Shown here: piece after piece, positions 29,951 to 38,821 of the stretch
How the letters are laid out: the number at the start of each line of letters is the position of its first letter
How positions within the stretch are numbered: the stretch's first letter is position 1
Origin: Ignavibacteria bacterium
GTDB lineage: Bacteria; Bacteroidota; Ignavibacteria; Kapaibacteriales; Kapaibacteriaceae
NCBI GenBank assembly: GCA_016873895.1
Contig: VGVV01000006.1
Span: 50,268 to 114,267 of the forward strand
Length of the DNA stretch: 64,000 bases
Direction: 5' to 3'
Notes under the pieces: model-generated
The model's database searches: none
What the model was told of the DNA's origin: nothing
The model's input: the letters and a program-made list of their open reading frames with translations, nothing else
Position numbers and translations under genes: made by a program

Positions 29951-31081
29951 ATGAAAAATTTGCTGATGACTGTGCTGGCCGTCTTAACGGCGGCCAGCAC
30001 GCTCTCAGCTCAAGACACGCTACGATTCGAATCTTATACGACCGTAGACGTCTGCTCGAATGAACGGCGTTGGCTGCTAGCCGTAAACCTTGGCAAAGTG
30101 TTACCAAGTGACAGCCTAGTGTCCTTTGACATTACAATAGGGTATGATCGAACCAAGCTGAGGCCTACCGACGTCCTGAAAGAAGGCACTCTATCATTAT
30201 CAATGGCATATGACCCGTTTTTAAACACGGTTGTGCCAAACGAAATGAGAATAGCAGCTGGAAATATTATCAGGACGGTTCATGGAGACTTACCGCTGGT
30301 TGCTGTAACAGGAGACTTTCTCGGAACGTGCGTTGATTTTGATACTCTTGGGTATCCTTGGCCAGCAACGTTCAATGAAGAGTTCAAACGTAAGTATACT
30401 GTGATTCGACGCGATACTGTGAAGGCTATAGCAGTAGCAAAGGGGAACAAGAATAGTGGTTTGCAGGCTGTAGATACGGTTGTTTCGTTGCCTAGTGACA
30501 GAGACTATGTCGATGTCCGAGTTCGTGGGGTGGATTTAAAAAGCGATAGTACTAGATACCGCTTTATGATAAAGTGTTCCCGTGAGCAGTTGTCAGTTGC
30601 CAACGACAAGCCAGCGATAGGAATGACAGATATAGTTGCAAATCGGACAAAAGATGGCATGGAAATTACAGCCACTGTTACAAGTGCAGCACCTGAAATG
30701 GTTTTGCGCTATACACATGGGTCGAACACAAGGCCAGATACAGCTACCGTGACAATATCCAGTGAAGATCTATCTCTATGTAGCTGCGAAAAGCCTGCGC
30801 TGCGTGATACTATGAGAATAGCGATTGACCCTACTGTAAGTGTTGCATCTTCTGATGAACACGTTGAAATGATATACTTGATAGATAATGCTATCAACAT
30901 TCAATGTGACCATGAGGAGATGAAGAAAGCACAGATATTTTCAATAACTGGTGAGCTGATAACTTCAGCAACCATGCAACGAGATGAAACTGTGCTTCGT
31001 CCATTGAATCTAACCGCAGGTAGCTACGTATTGCGTGTTACATGCGGTAATCATCAACATATAAAAATGATTTTGAAATGA
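29951..31081 (+). CDS. Exported protein with cohesin-like N-terminal domain and T9SS-like C-terminus
   Basis: 376 residues. The signal peptide ends at LSAQ, leaving Gln first. Residues about 25-130 read as a cohesin-like sandwich (LVSFDITIGYDRTKLRPTDV, EMRIAAGNIIRTVHGDLPLV). The last 65 residues look like a shortened T9SS sorting domain (AQIFSITGELITSA, LTAGSYVLRVTCGN). Unlike the genes on both sides it uses many ata, aga and cga codons, so it is probably translated at a much lower level although it lies in the same run. Its stop overlaps an upstream in-frame ATG of the next gene, whose likely start is 35 bp further on. Confidence 0.7.
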   Translation: MKNLLMTVLAVLTAASTLSAQDTLRFESYTTVDVCSNERRWLLAVNLGKVLPSDSLVSFDITIGYDRTKLRPTDVLKEGTLSLSMAYDPFLNTVVPNEMRIAAGNIIRTVHGDLPLVAVTGDFLGTCVDFDTLGYPWPATFNEEFKRKYTVIRRDTVKAIAVAKGNKNSGLQAVDTVVSLPSDRDYVDVRVRGVDLKSDSTRYRFMIKCSREQLSVANDKPAIGMTDIVANRTKDGMEITATVTSAAPEMVLRYTHGSNTRPDTATVTISSEDLSLCSCEKPALRDTMRIAIDPTVSVASSDEHVEMIYLIDNAINIQCDHEEMKKAQIFSITGELITSATMQRDETVLRPLNLTAGSYVLRVTCGNHQHIKMILK

Positions 31082-31116
31082 ACAAACATCTGATCAACTC
31101 ATCTGAGGAGTGTATT

Positions 31117-34100
31117 ATGAATCGTCGTTATGCTCTGTGGGGCAGCGGTACCGCACTTGGTGCTGTTCTCGTCCTTGCAGCATTAATCGGCATTGGTTCG
31201 ACTGTGCTCACAGCACAAACGAACAAGCCAGAGCTGCCGACGCTCTCGTTAACTGGAGACGGAGCAAGTTGGAAAAGGGAAGTTTATCCTGATGGTCGCA
31301 TATGGTCATCAAGCCGCGGTCCGAATGGCGACCGTAATCTCCTCGTTCCAGTTTTCATCAAGAACTGCTGGCGCACAACGTCACAGTATGAAGCTTTCCC
31401 TATCTACACCTTCAAATTCAAAGTGCAGTTTGATAGCTCAGCACTTGAATTCGTTGGTGTCGAAAAGAATGGCCCACTACGTGGTCCACAGATGACGCCA
31501 GTTAGCTGTCTAGCTAAGGACTTCAACTTTACGTCACAGGTTGCTCGTGATGTTACGTTCCAAAGCGTAATCAATGCACCTGCGCAAAACCGTTTGCGTG
31601 GTAAGCGCGTTATGGTTACAGGTGTGTCTTCAAAGGCTCTACCACAGACAGGCGATGTAACACAGCCATGTGACCAGCGTCCATACGTGGAGCTTGTTTA
31701 CTTGCGCTTTAAGGTTGTTGCTAACCCAGCTATCGACCCAGTGAGCTCACGTACACCTGTTATTCTTACAAATGACACATTGTACTACAATGACTTCCAA
31801 GTTGGTAAGGAAATCGTATTCCCAGGAGATGTTGCTCCAGGTGAATTCGCTGGCCTTGGCGGCGTAGACAACTATTACCTTGACAACAACGGTCTCGAGC
31901 AAATCCGTGATCCACTTCGTCCTTCGAAGCCAGGTATGATCTGGGTTGAAGTAACAGATGCTACTCCACGTTTGTCATTTACAAACGTTGCAAATCCAGC
32001 ATTCCGTCTTGTAGACTCAGTAGATCGGTCAAACGGTTCACAATGGTATGTTGTAGATCCAGTCACAGTGGATTATCAAACACCGTACGAAGACCAAGCC
32101 GGTGGTATCGGTACACGCGACGTTGATGTTATTAACGCCAACGCTGGTACACGTGCATATGATATCATGGTGCAGTCGGACTCTAAGTGGCTCAAGTTCA
32201 AGTCATTCCTCAAGGGTGGTGGTGGCCAAACTGAATTGAACCCATTCCCGAACCCAGTTCGTGAAGGTTATGTTCAGTATATGGACAAGGCTATCCTTGG
32301 TGCAATTGGCGATCCACTCGGTAACCCAACAACTGGTCAGCGCGACCTTAACCTGCGCATCATTTGCGATCCTAACGAACTTCCAAACGGAGACGAGCAA
32401 GAAGTTTGTGGTACCTACGTAGGCTACCTCACATTTAAGTCAAGCTCACTCGAAGTTTCAAACATTCGTTTAAAGGTAACATTCATCTACTTCCGCTCAC
32501 CATATGAGCCGAACGTATTTGATGAAAACGACAACTGGAAGCGCAGCCAAGAGTTTCTTGGTCGTGGTATCAAACTTCAAGTACGTAACTCTAACGTACC
32601 AAACGATATAACATACATGGTGTTTGGTGTTGGTAATCGTGCAACTGATGCATGCGATACACTTTTTGGTGAAACAATCTACACGAATGGCCTCAGCTCA
32701 TTCGGTGCACGTTGGTACCCAAGAAATCCTGATGGATCATATATCTATCAGAACGGTCTCGGCGATTTGTGGGCTGCTACAGCTCAGCGTCCAAAGTCAT
32801 CTTCACGCGATATTCGTTCAATCTATAGCGACACAACACTTGCTTACACTTGCCGTTTCGATGCAGGTGGAGACATCAACTACCCTATCGTAGTTGCATG
32901 GGATACTGATGAATTTTCACCAGGATCTGAGTTGTTTATCCGCGACACACTGAACGGTTCACGTTTCAACGTAAACATGCGTGCTGGTACAGTTCTTGGT
33001 GGCACACGTCAGTCATACACAATTCGTGACGCCGACATCAAGGCATTTGTAATCGAGTACACACTTCCAAAGGTTGCTCGCTTCCCAGTAATCAACAAGG
33101 GTTGGAATCTTCTTTCGGTTCCAGTTAACCCTTCATCAAGCTACTGGCGCGATGTATTCAAGAATGCCCTGAACATTCCAATTCGTTTTGCTCAGAACCT
33201 CTATCAGAACAACGAAACAAACCTCGCTCCTGGTGTTGGTTACTTCGTGAAGTATTCTGATGATGTAGACAAGACAATCGCTGGTTCACGTATCCGTGCA
33301 ATCAACGAAGGTTCGTTCCCTACTCGTCTGTATGATGGTTGGAACACAATTGGTTCACTTTCGTACCCAACATCAACAGAAAATGTTAGCGTAACAGTAT
33401 TCGGCAACTCAGGTACATTCCCTGAAATCATTGGTGATATCTACGGTTATGTTACAAATCGCGGCTACCAAGCTGTTACAGAAATCGAGCCAGGTCTTGG
33501 TTACTGGATGAAGGTTAAGGGGCAGGCATATCTGAACATCGCTTCAGGTAAGGGTAGCATCAACAATGCAGTTGTTCGCGAGAATGTTGAAATGAATTCA
33601 ACACGCGTAACAATCAGCGACGCTGATAACAATGTTGGTAACGTGTATGTGGCTGCAAAGGGCATCGTTGATAACAAAATGATGTTCGAACTCCCACCGA
33701 CACCACCAAACAACCTCTTCGATGTGCGCTTTACAAGTCAGACAAGCGTAGAAGATGAAGCTAACCCAACAGTTCAGATCCAAGGTGTTACGTTCCCAGT
33801 AACAGTAATGATCAACAACCCACGTCAGAACTACACAGTCGTTAACCCGATCTCTGGCGCAATCCTCGGAACAGTGGTTGCTGGCCGTATGAACTCTGTA
33901 ACTATCACAGATGCTCGTACACCATACATCCGCCTGATGGGTGAGGAAGCAAATGTTGAAACACTCAACGTTGTTGCTACACCAAACCCAGTTTCAAGCA
34001 ATGGAGTTGTGAACGTAACAGTTCCTGCAAACGGACATGTTACAGTAGCTCTTTATGATGCAGTTGGAACACTGGTTTCAACGCTCATCGACGAAGTAAA

Positions 34101-34218
34101 GACATCAGGTGTTTATGGTGTTGACCTCAACGCCGCAAACCTTGCTCAAGGTCGTTACATCATCAAGGCAACTGTTAACGGCGTTACAGCAACAAATGCA
34201 GTAACTGTTGTTCGCTAA
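31117..34218 (+). CDS. Large T9SS-exported surface protein
   Basis: 1033 residues from the ATG at 31117, preceded by GAGGAG (31105-31110). An in-frame ATG at 31078 overlaps the previous stop but precedes the signal peptide. The signal segment GAVLVLAALIGIGSTVLTA is followed by Gln. The early part resembles a cohesin-like domain (YTFKFKVQFDSSALEFVGV). The central part carries WYPRNPDGSYIY and a repeated 'VNKGWNLLSVPV / YDGWNTIGSLSYP' unit. The C-terminal 85 residues form a T9SS domain (ATPNPVSSNGVVNVTVP, AQGRYIIKATVNG). Codon use is restricted as in the genes at 20789 and 27888, suggesting a very abundant cell-surface protein. It is followed by a strong terminator. Confidence 0.8.
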   Translation: MNRRYALWGSGTALGAVLVLAALIGIGSTVLTAQTNKPELPTLSLTGDGASWKREVYPDGRIWSSSRGPNGDRNLLVPVFIKNCWRTTSQYEAFPIYTFKFKVQFDSSALEFVGVEKNGPLRGPQMTPVSCLAKDFNFTSQVARDVTFQSVINAPAQNRLRGKRVMVTGVSSKALPQTGDVTQPCDQRPYVELVYLRFKVVANPAIDPVSSRTPVILTNDTLYYNDFQVGKEIVFPGDVAPGEFAGLGGVDNYYLDNNGLEQIRDPLRPSKPGMIWVEVTDATPRLSFTNVANPAFRLVDSVDRSNGSQWYVVDPVTVDYQTPYEDQAGGIGTRDVDVINANAGTRAYDIMVQSDSKWLKFKSFLKGGGGQTELNPFPNPVREGYVQYMDKAILGAIGDPLGNPTTGQRDLNLRIICDPNELPNGDEQEVCGTYVGYLTFKSSSLEVSNIRLKVTFIYFRSPYEPNVFDENDNWKRSQEFLGRGIKLQVRNSNVPNDITYMVFGVGNRATDACDTLFGETIYTNGLSSFGARWYPRNPDGSYIYQNGLGDLWAATAQRPKSSSRDIRSIYSDTTLAYTCRFDAGGDINYPIVVAWDTDEFSPGSELFIRDTLNGSRFNVNMRAGTVLGGTRQSYTIRDADIKAFVIEYTLPKVARFPVINKGWNLLSVPVNPSSSYWRDVFKNALNIPIRFAQNLYQNNETNLAPGVGYFVKYSDDVDKTIAGSRIRAINEGSFPTRLYDGWNTIGSLSYPTSTENVSVTVFGNSGTFPEIIGDIYGYVTNRGYQAVTEIEPGLGYWMKVKGQAYLNIASGKGSINNAVVRENVEMNSTRVTISDADNNVGNVYVAAKGIVDNKMMFELPPTPPNNLFDVRFTSQTSVEDEANPTVQIQGVTFPVTVMINNPRQNYTVVNPISGAILGTVVAGRMNSVTITDARTPYIRLMGEEANVETLNVVATPNPVSSNGVVNVTVPANGHVTVALYDAVGTLVSTLIDEVKTSGVYGVDLNAANLAQGRYIIKATVNGVTATNAVTVVR

Positions 34219-34242
34219 GACATTCTTTCGAGAAAACAAGAA

Positions 34243-34270
34243 GGGCAGCAGATTTCTGCTGCCCTTTTTT
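34243..34270 (+). terminator. Intrinsic terminator of the surface-protein run
   Basis: GGGCAGCAG (34243-34251) pairs perfectly with CTGCTGCCC (34256-34264) around a 4-nt loop and is followed by six T. It lies 24 bp after the stop of the 31117-34218 gene. Confidence 0.9.
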
Positions 34271-34292
34271 GTTCCAATTACTTTCCGATACT

Positions 34293-35057
34293 ATGATACG
34301 TTACATCGCACTCGTTGTTATGTGTACGCTTACTTCGTACGCACAACGCATCGAGATACCATTGGGATTCGTCAACAATGTGGGTGATCAATCAAAGACC
34401 TACGGGATAACCTTTGCAGCACATCCACAGGGATCGAACGAGCTAGACTCTGCCCTCGGTGAAAAAGAGATACCATCTCTGCCCCCTCCAGCCGGAGTGT
34501 TTATTGTGTACTCGATACCACCTAGCGCAGAATATATGTGGCTAAGTCCTATTGACGTGCGTAAGCTAGAGATAGGCAAGCAACACATGGTTGAGTATAC
34601 AATTGGTATGACATGGAATGCAGGCAAGCTAGACGTTTCGTGGGGCCCAATACCAAACCTGATAGACTCAGCATATCTGGTGGACGTGGTATCAGACTTT
34701 CCTAATAACTTTATCAAGGTAAAGCTCGAGCCTGGCAAGTCATACTCAACGATCAACACGGCCATAACCAAGCTAAAGGTCATGGTGTGGTATAATGCCA
34801 CTTCGCTATCGGTACAGAATACTGAAGAGGAATTCAAGCTCTATCCCAACCCCTTTGATGAACAGTTCGTGATAGATGGGGCTTCTGTGGGCGCTTCGTA
34901 CGACATCGTCGATGTTGCTGGAACTACTGTAGCTAGCGGCGTTGTAGAACGTACAAGACACGATGTATCAACAGCTGATGGTGCTCCGGGTCTCTATATC
35001 TTGCGTTTGCGTGGTACGGACGGCTCGGTAACAATGAAAAAACTCCTCCGCAAATAG
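34293..35057 (+). CDS. Small T9SS-exported protein of unknown function
   Basis: 254 residues from the ATG at 34293, which lies just beyond the terminator; a TTG at 34269 inside the terminator region is not used. The signal peptide (MIRYIALVVMCTLTSYA) is followed by Gln. The body (about 20-175) is an unrecognised beta-rich domain. The C-terminus is a T9SS sorting domain (LYPNPFDEQFVIDG, YDIVDVAGTTVASG, PGLYILRLRGTDGSV). Codon use is ordinary, unlike the three large surface proteins upstream. Confidence 0.7.
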   Translation: MIRYIALVVMCTLTSYAQRIEIPLGFVNNVGDQSKTYGITFAAHPQGSNELDSALGEKEIPSLPPPAGVFIVYSIPPSAEYMWLSPIDVRKLEIGKQHMVEYTIGMTWNAGKLDVSWGPIPNLIDSAYLVDVVSDFPNNFIKVKLEPGKSYSTINTAITKLKVMVWYNATSLSVQNTEEEFKLYPNPFDEQFVIDGASVGASYDIVDVAGTTVASGVVERTRHDVSTADGAPGLYILRLRGTDGSVTMKKLLRK

Positions 35058-35078
35058 AGCACTACAGAGCACAGAGTT

Positions 35079-36131
35079 ATGAGTGAAGAACAAGAACAAC
35101 GACCACGGTCGCAGTCCAACCATCGACGTAGACGTCCACCGCATTGGCGTCCTGCAGGTGAGAGGCAACACAGACAAGACGCCAATCGGGCAGTATCTGG
35201 TTCTATATCGGTTGTTATCCCATTGTTGAATGAAGAAGAGTCTTTGCCCGAGCTTTCACGTCAACTTGAATCCGTACTCGATCGAATAGCTCGTGGTAAA
35301 TACGAGGTAATCTTCATCGATGATGGCTCTACCGACGGTTCATACAATGTGATCAAGGATATCAACGCACGAAACAATCGCTTTAAAGCTGTAAGATTTC
35401 GTACCAATCACGGCAAGTCGGCAGCATTGGCAGTTGGTTTTGCAGAGGCAACTGGCGATTTCGTGATTACCATGGATGCTGATCTCCAAGATGACCCCCA
35501 CGAGATTCCCGCATTGATCGCAAAGCTGGAAGAAGGCTACGACCTTGTTTCTGGATGGAAGCGCAAGCGTTACGACCCATGGCATAAGACAGTGCCATCA
35601 AAACTCTTCAATGCTGTAACGTCGAAGATGAGCGGACTAAAGCTTCACGATTTTAATTGTGGCTTAAAGGCATATCGCGGAGAGGTTGTAAAGACGGTTC
35701 AGGTATACGGCGAAATGCACCGGTACATTCCCGCACTAGCTCATTGGGAGGGTTTTCGAGTAACTGAGCTACCTGTGCAACATAAAGCTCGCCAGTTTGG
35801 TGTGTCGAAGTTTGGTATGAGCCGGTTTCTCAAGGGATATCTGGACTTACTTACCGTGATGTTTACAACGCGGTATGTAAAAAGACCCCTGCACTTTTTT
35901 GGAGCATTAGGATCGCTGTTTGCTGTGCTTGGGTTTGCAACAGACCTCTATCTCGTGATTGAAAAGTGGCTGTTTCAAGTATCGTTTAGTCAACGCCCAT
36001 TTCTGTTACTATTCGGCGTTGCCATGATCATTGTTGGCGTACAGTTAATCTCGATCGGACTAGTGGGCGAACTCATCGTAAAGAATAATCTCAGCCATCA
36101 ACGGTTTAGTATTCGTGAGCGACTTTCGTAA
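35079..36131 (+). CDS. Family 2 glycosyltransferase, polyprenyl-phosphate type
   Basis: 350 residues. A basic, low-complexity N-terminus of about 40 residues is followed by a GT-A domain (ISVVIPLLNEEESLPEL, FIDDGSTDGS, the DxD motif in MDADLQDDP, NCGLKAYRGEV) and two C-terminal membrane helices (about 265-290 and 305-330). This is the layout of DPM1/GtrB/ArnC-like enzymes that move a sugar from a nucleotide to undecaprenyl phosphate at the inner membrane. The sugar cannot be told from sequence. Other glycosyltransferase genes follow within 6 kb, suggesting a surface-glycan or glycoprotein pathway. Confidence 0.85.
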   Translation: MSEEQEQRPRSQSNHRRRRPPHWRPAGERQHRQDANRAVSGSISVVIPLLNEEESLPELSRQLESVLDRIARGKYEVIFIDDGSTDGSYNVIKDINARNNRFKAVRFRTNHGKSAALAVGFAEATGDFVITMDADLQDDPHEIPALIAKLEEGYDLVSGWKRKRYDPWHKTVPSKLFNAVTSKMSGLKLHDFNCGLKAYRGEVVKTVQVYGEMHRYIPALAHWEGFRVTELPVQHKARQFGVSKFGMSRFLKGYLDLLTVMFTTRYVKRPLHFFGALGSLFAVLGFATDLYLVIEKWLFQVSFSQRPFLLLFGVAMIIVGVQLISIGLVGELIVKNNLSHQRFSIRERLS

Positions 36132-36167
36132 CAAAATGCCAATTGTGCACTTCCTACCACAAGCACT

Positions 36168-36941
36168 ATGAACACTACACGCATTGCACACAGCATCCTT
36201 GTTCTTGTCTTGGTTGTGTTTGCTTCAGTAGACACGATATCTCAAGTACGTTTCCGGCTTGCGTCGGGCCTTTCAACCGATTGGATTACCAACGACAACC
36301 CAGCCGTTTACCCACTAACGGGCTCGGATGATACAACACAGGCAAGCAGACCGTTTGGTGGTGCATACGATGGATCTCAGGTTGGATGGGGTATTCGTGG
36401 CTATATGGATCTGGACAAGCAAAAAACATTTCGGATTCCAGTTGGATTAGATGTGTTCTATTACAGTGGCGCACAAAGTGTTGTTGGCACGAACTACCGC
36501 TTGCGGGTAGAACATACAAACACACTCTATTCTGCGTTTACGGGCTTTGAATGGTCTTTTGTTGAGTTCCCGCTCGCATTTGCACGCGCATATGTAGGGG
36601 GCGAGGCACGATTCCTGTTTGTAAGCGCCAATACAGTTCAATCACAGGGTGTGAACATCGCCAATGGCGAAGTGTTTCCGTTCTCTAATACATATTCGAG
36701 CAAGCCATCAACATTTCGCATGGGTGCCATGGCCCGACTAGGCATCGAGGGCGAGCTTTACTACCCAGTGTTTCTGAATACAAGCGTTGGATATGGGATA
36801 ATGAATCTTCTCGGACGTGATACGCGTACGAACGCCCAAGGTGGACGAGGAGAACTTCTTACATCAAGCGATTTGAATGAAGGTGGCGAAGGAATGCTCC
36901 AACACCTCAACTTCTCATTCATGATCCAAGTGCGGCTATAA
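36168..36941 (+). CDS. Exported beta-barrel-like protein
   Basis: 257 residues with a signal peptide (SILVLVLVVFASVDTIS) followed by Gln. The mature part alternates polar and aromatic residues as in outer-membrane barrels (VGWGIRGYMDL, LYSAFTGFEWSFVEFPLAF, ARAYVGGEARFLF, TSVGYGIMNLLG) and ends in a strand-like FSFMIQVRL. No family is recognised. Its stop lies 4 bp from the stop of the convergent glycosyltransferase gene. Confidence 0.6.
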   Translation: MNTTRIAHSILVLVLVVFASVDTISQVRFRLASGLSTDWITNDNPAVYPLTGSDDTTQASRPFGGAYDGSQVGWGIRGYMDLDKQKTFRIPVGLDVFYYSGAQSVVGTNYRLRVEHTNTLYSAFTGFEWSFVEFPLAFARAYVGGEARFLFVSANTVQSQGVNIANGEVFPFSNTYSSKPSTFRMGAMARLGIEGELYYPVFLNTSVGYGIMNLLGRDTRTNAQGGRGELLTSSDLNEGGEGMLQHLNFSFMIQVRL

Positions 36942-36945
36942 ACGT

Positions 36946-37947
36946 TTACTTGTAGAACGTTTTCTCGAATGCCCCCTGCTCGGGCTTGTTGAAAATTATA
37001 CGCCAGATGATTCCGCGCATAAAACCAGTGCCGTACGAAACTAGCTGCACGTACGATGCAACTATGCAGCGCAAACCCAATAGTGGCGAGCCGTACTTGA
37101 TGGTTGACTCAACAAAAATGCCAAGTGTGTAGAGCGCAGGGAACATCATTGCAACCCAGCCGTGCTCCTGTGTAAGCCACATGTAGGTAGACACCAGCAA
37201 GAGCATAACAAATGCAGCTGGAAAGAAATGCGTAAGCTTCAATGTACTTGGGTGGCGCAGCGTGATGTTAATGCGGGCAATGCCACTGTTGTGTATCTGC
37301 TTAAAGAACTTCTTGAAATCAGTTCGACGCTTATGGTATACCCATGCGTCTGGAATAAGCTGAACATTGTAGCCCCCTTCCATCATGCGGATGGAAAACT
37401 CAACATCTTCGCCAAAGCGCATCTTAGAAAAACCATCCGTTTCGTTAAAAACATCGCGCGAGATGCCCATGTTAAACGAGCGGGGATGAAATGCCCCGCC
37501 TACACGCTTCTTGCCACCACGAATTCCTCCAGTTGTAAGAAGAGAGGTCATGGCATAACTGATAGCCTTTTGCGTAGGAGTAAAAGACTCATGCTCCCTG
37601 TCGGGTCCACCAAATGCATCTATATTGCCAGCCGTTACTGCATCATCGATGGCACGCATGTAATGAGGGGGCACCGTGCAATCCGAATCGATGAACATGA
37701 AATAGTCGCCCGATGCTCTTCTACAGCCGTAGTTGCGGGACGGACCCGGACCCGAGTTGTCCTTGGTGAAGTACGATAGGTCAAGCCTGCCGCTGTACTC
37801 GTGGCAAACAGATTTCGAGGAAACTGTAGAGCCATCTTCGACGATCACCACCTCAAAATCGGTGAATGTCTGCGCTGTGAGACTCTCCAAAAGCTCGCGC
37901 AATTCGTCGGGACGGTTAAAAACGGCAACAATGATTGAGTACTTCAT
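36946..37947 (-). CDS. Family 2 glycosyltransferase
   Basis: 333 residues from the ATG at 37947; an extended frame to 38097 crosses the divergent promoter and is rejected. The GT-A domain is clear: YSIIVAVFNRPDELRELLESL, VIVEDGSTV, MFIDSDCTVPPHYM and the acceptor-side GEDVEFSIRM. C-terminal hydrophobic helices (about 245-300) suggest membrane association. A perfect minus-strand promoter element TATCTTTG (37964-37957) lies 9 nt upstream. It is divergent from a methyltransferase/glycosyltransferase operon. The sugar substrate is unknown. Confidence 0.85.
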   Translation of the reverse strand: MKYSIIVAVFNRPDELRELLESLTAQTFTDFEVVIVEDGSTVSSKSVCHEYSGRLDLSYFTKDNSGPGPSRNYGCRRASGDYFMFIDSDCTVPPHYMRAIDDAVTAGNIDAFGGPDREHESFTPTQKAISYAMTSLLTTGGIRGGKKRVGGAFHPRSFNMGISRDVFNETDGFSKMRFGEDVEFSIRMMEGGYNVQLIPDAWVYHKRRTDFKKFFKQIHNSGIARINITLRHPSTLKLTHFFPAAFVMLLLVSTYMWLTQEHGWVAMMFPALYTLGIFVESTIKYGSPLLGLRCIVASYVQLVSYGTGFMRGIIWRIIFNKPEQGAFEKTFYK

Positions 37948-37956
37948 GGCTGGGCA

Positions 37957-37964
37957 CAAAGATA
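37957..37964 (-). promoter_or_regulatory. Promoter -7 element TATCTTTG for the glycosyltransferase
   Basis: Exact TAnnTTTG match on the minus strand, 9 nt before the ATG at 37947, giving a very short leader. Confidence 0.55.
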
Positions 37965-37980
37965 CGCGTGTTATGCGTGC

Positions 37981-37988
37981 TATTTTTG
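37981..37988 (+). promoter_or_regulatory. Promoter -7 element TATTTTTG for the methyltransferase operon
   Basis: Exact TAnnTTTG match ending 5 nt before the ATG at 37994, so the transcript is probably leaderless. It faces the minus-strand element at 37964-37957. Confidence 0.6.
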
Positions 37989-37993
37989 GGGCG

Positions 37994-38821
37994 ATGGCTA
38001 CAACCCCACAAGATCCGGTGGTGCGATCCGAGCAGATGGGTCTGCTCCCACGTACCAAACGCAACATCCGCATGCAGTATCGTCTTGCGCAACACACGCT
38101 TATACCATGGTTGGAAAAGCTGCGTGTTCTGCCAGACCACGCAGCAGTTTGCGAGATTGGTTGCGCAGAAGGCGGCGTCCTAGCTGCTTTTGCCGATCAA
38201 GGTGCTTCGTATTCTCTTGGTACAGACATCCAAGAGCCCCTTTTGAGAATTGTTAGCACACCAGTATGGAGTGAGCTTGGGTACAACATCACCTTCACAC
38301 AACATGATGTGATCTATGATGAGATTCCAACTGCGTGGCAACATCGATTTGACGTAGTGTTGCTGCGCGATGTGATAGAACACCTTGACGATCCGGGCAT
38401 AGCACTTCAAAACATTGCTCGCATTATGAAGCCAGGCGGCGTGGTAGTTGTGACCTTTCCGCCGTATACATCTCCATTTGGTGGACACCAGCAGCTGCTC
38501 GGCACTAAGCTTGGCGCGCTGCCGTTTGTGCACCTACTACCATGGAGCATCTTTTGCGCTATGGTTCGCAGGGGCGATCCCGTGAATCAAGAAGAGGTAG
38601 AGCGCCTACATACAATTCGCTGCTCGGCACATAAGGTTACACAGGCAGCAACGCGCGCCGGAATGACGATACTCGATCAACGCTATTTCGGACTTCGTCC
38701 CGTGTTTCAATGGAAGTATCAGCGTCCAATACCAAGCTTTGAGATTGGGTCGCTTGCCTTGCTGCCCGGCATCAAAGCCATCGCGATGGAGGCGGCCTTT
38801 GTGCTGCAATTGCCTCGATGA
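37994..38821 (+). CDS. SAM-dependent methyltransferase
   Basis: 275 residues, class I Rossmann methyltransferase. Motif I is VCEIGCAEGGVLAAF, an acidic motif occurs in YSLGTDIQEP, motif IV in VLLRDVIEHLDDP, and KPGGVVVVTFPPY follows. The ATG at 37994 is chosen because TATTTTTG ends five bases before it; the frame is open further upstream but over the divergent gene. Its stop overlaps the next gene by 4 nt (ATGA). Likely acts on a glycan or lipid intermediate together with the glycosyltransferases (inference from context). Confidence 0.8.
   Translation: MATTPQDPVVRSEQMGLLPRTKRNIRMQYRLAQHTLIPWLEKLRVLPDHAAVCEIGCAEGGVLAAFADQGASYSLGTDIQEPLLRIVSTPVWSELGYNITFTQHDVIYDEIPTAWQHRFDVVLLRDVIEHLDDPGIALQNIARIMKPGGVVVVTFPPYTSPFGGHQQLLGTKLGALPFVHLLPWSIFCAMVRRGDPVNQEEVERLHTIRCSAHKVTQAATRAGMTILDQRYFGLRPVFQWKYQRPIPSFEIGSLALLPGIKAIAMEAAFVLQLPR

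Noticed and set aside
37162..37779. 205-codon plus-strand frame
   Set aside because: Opposite the family 2 glycosyltransferase with DxD and EDVEFS motifs; no independent support.
36946..38097. Longer glycosyltransferase starting at 38097
   Set aside because: It would extend through the divergent promoters into the methyltransferase gene; the first 50 residues look non-coding, whereas MKYSIIVAVFNRP is a standard family start.
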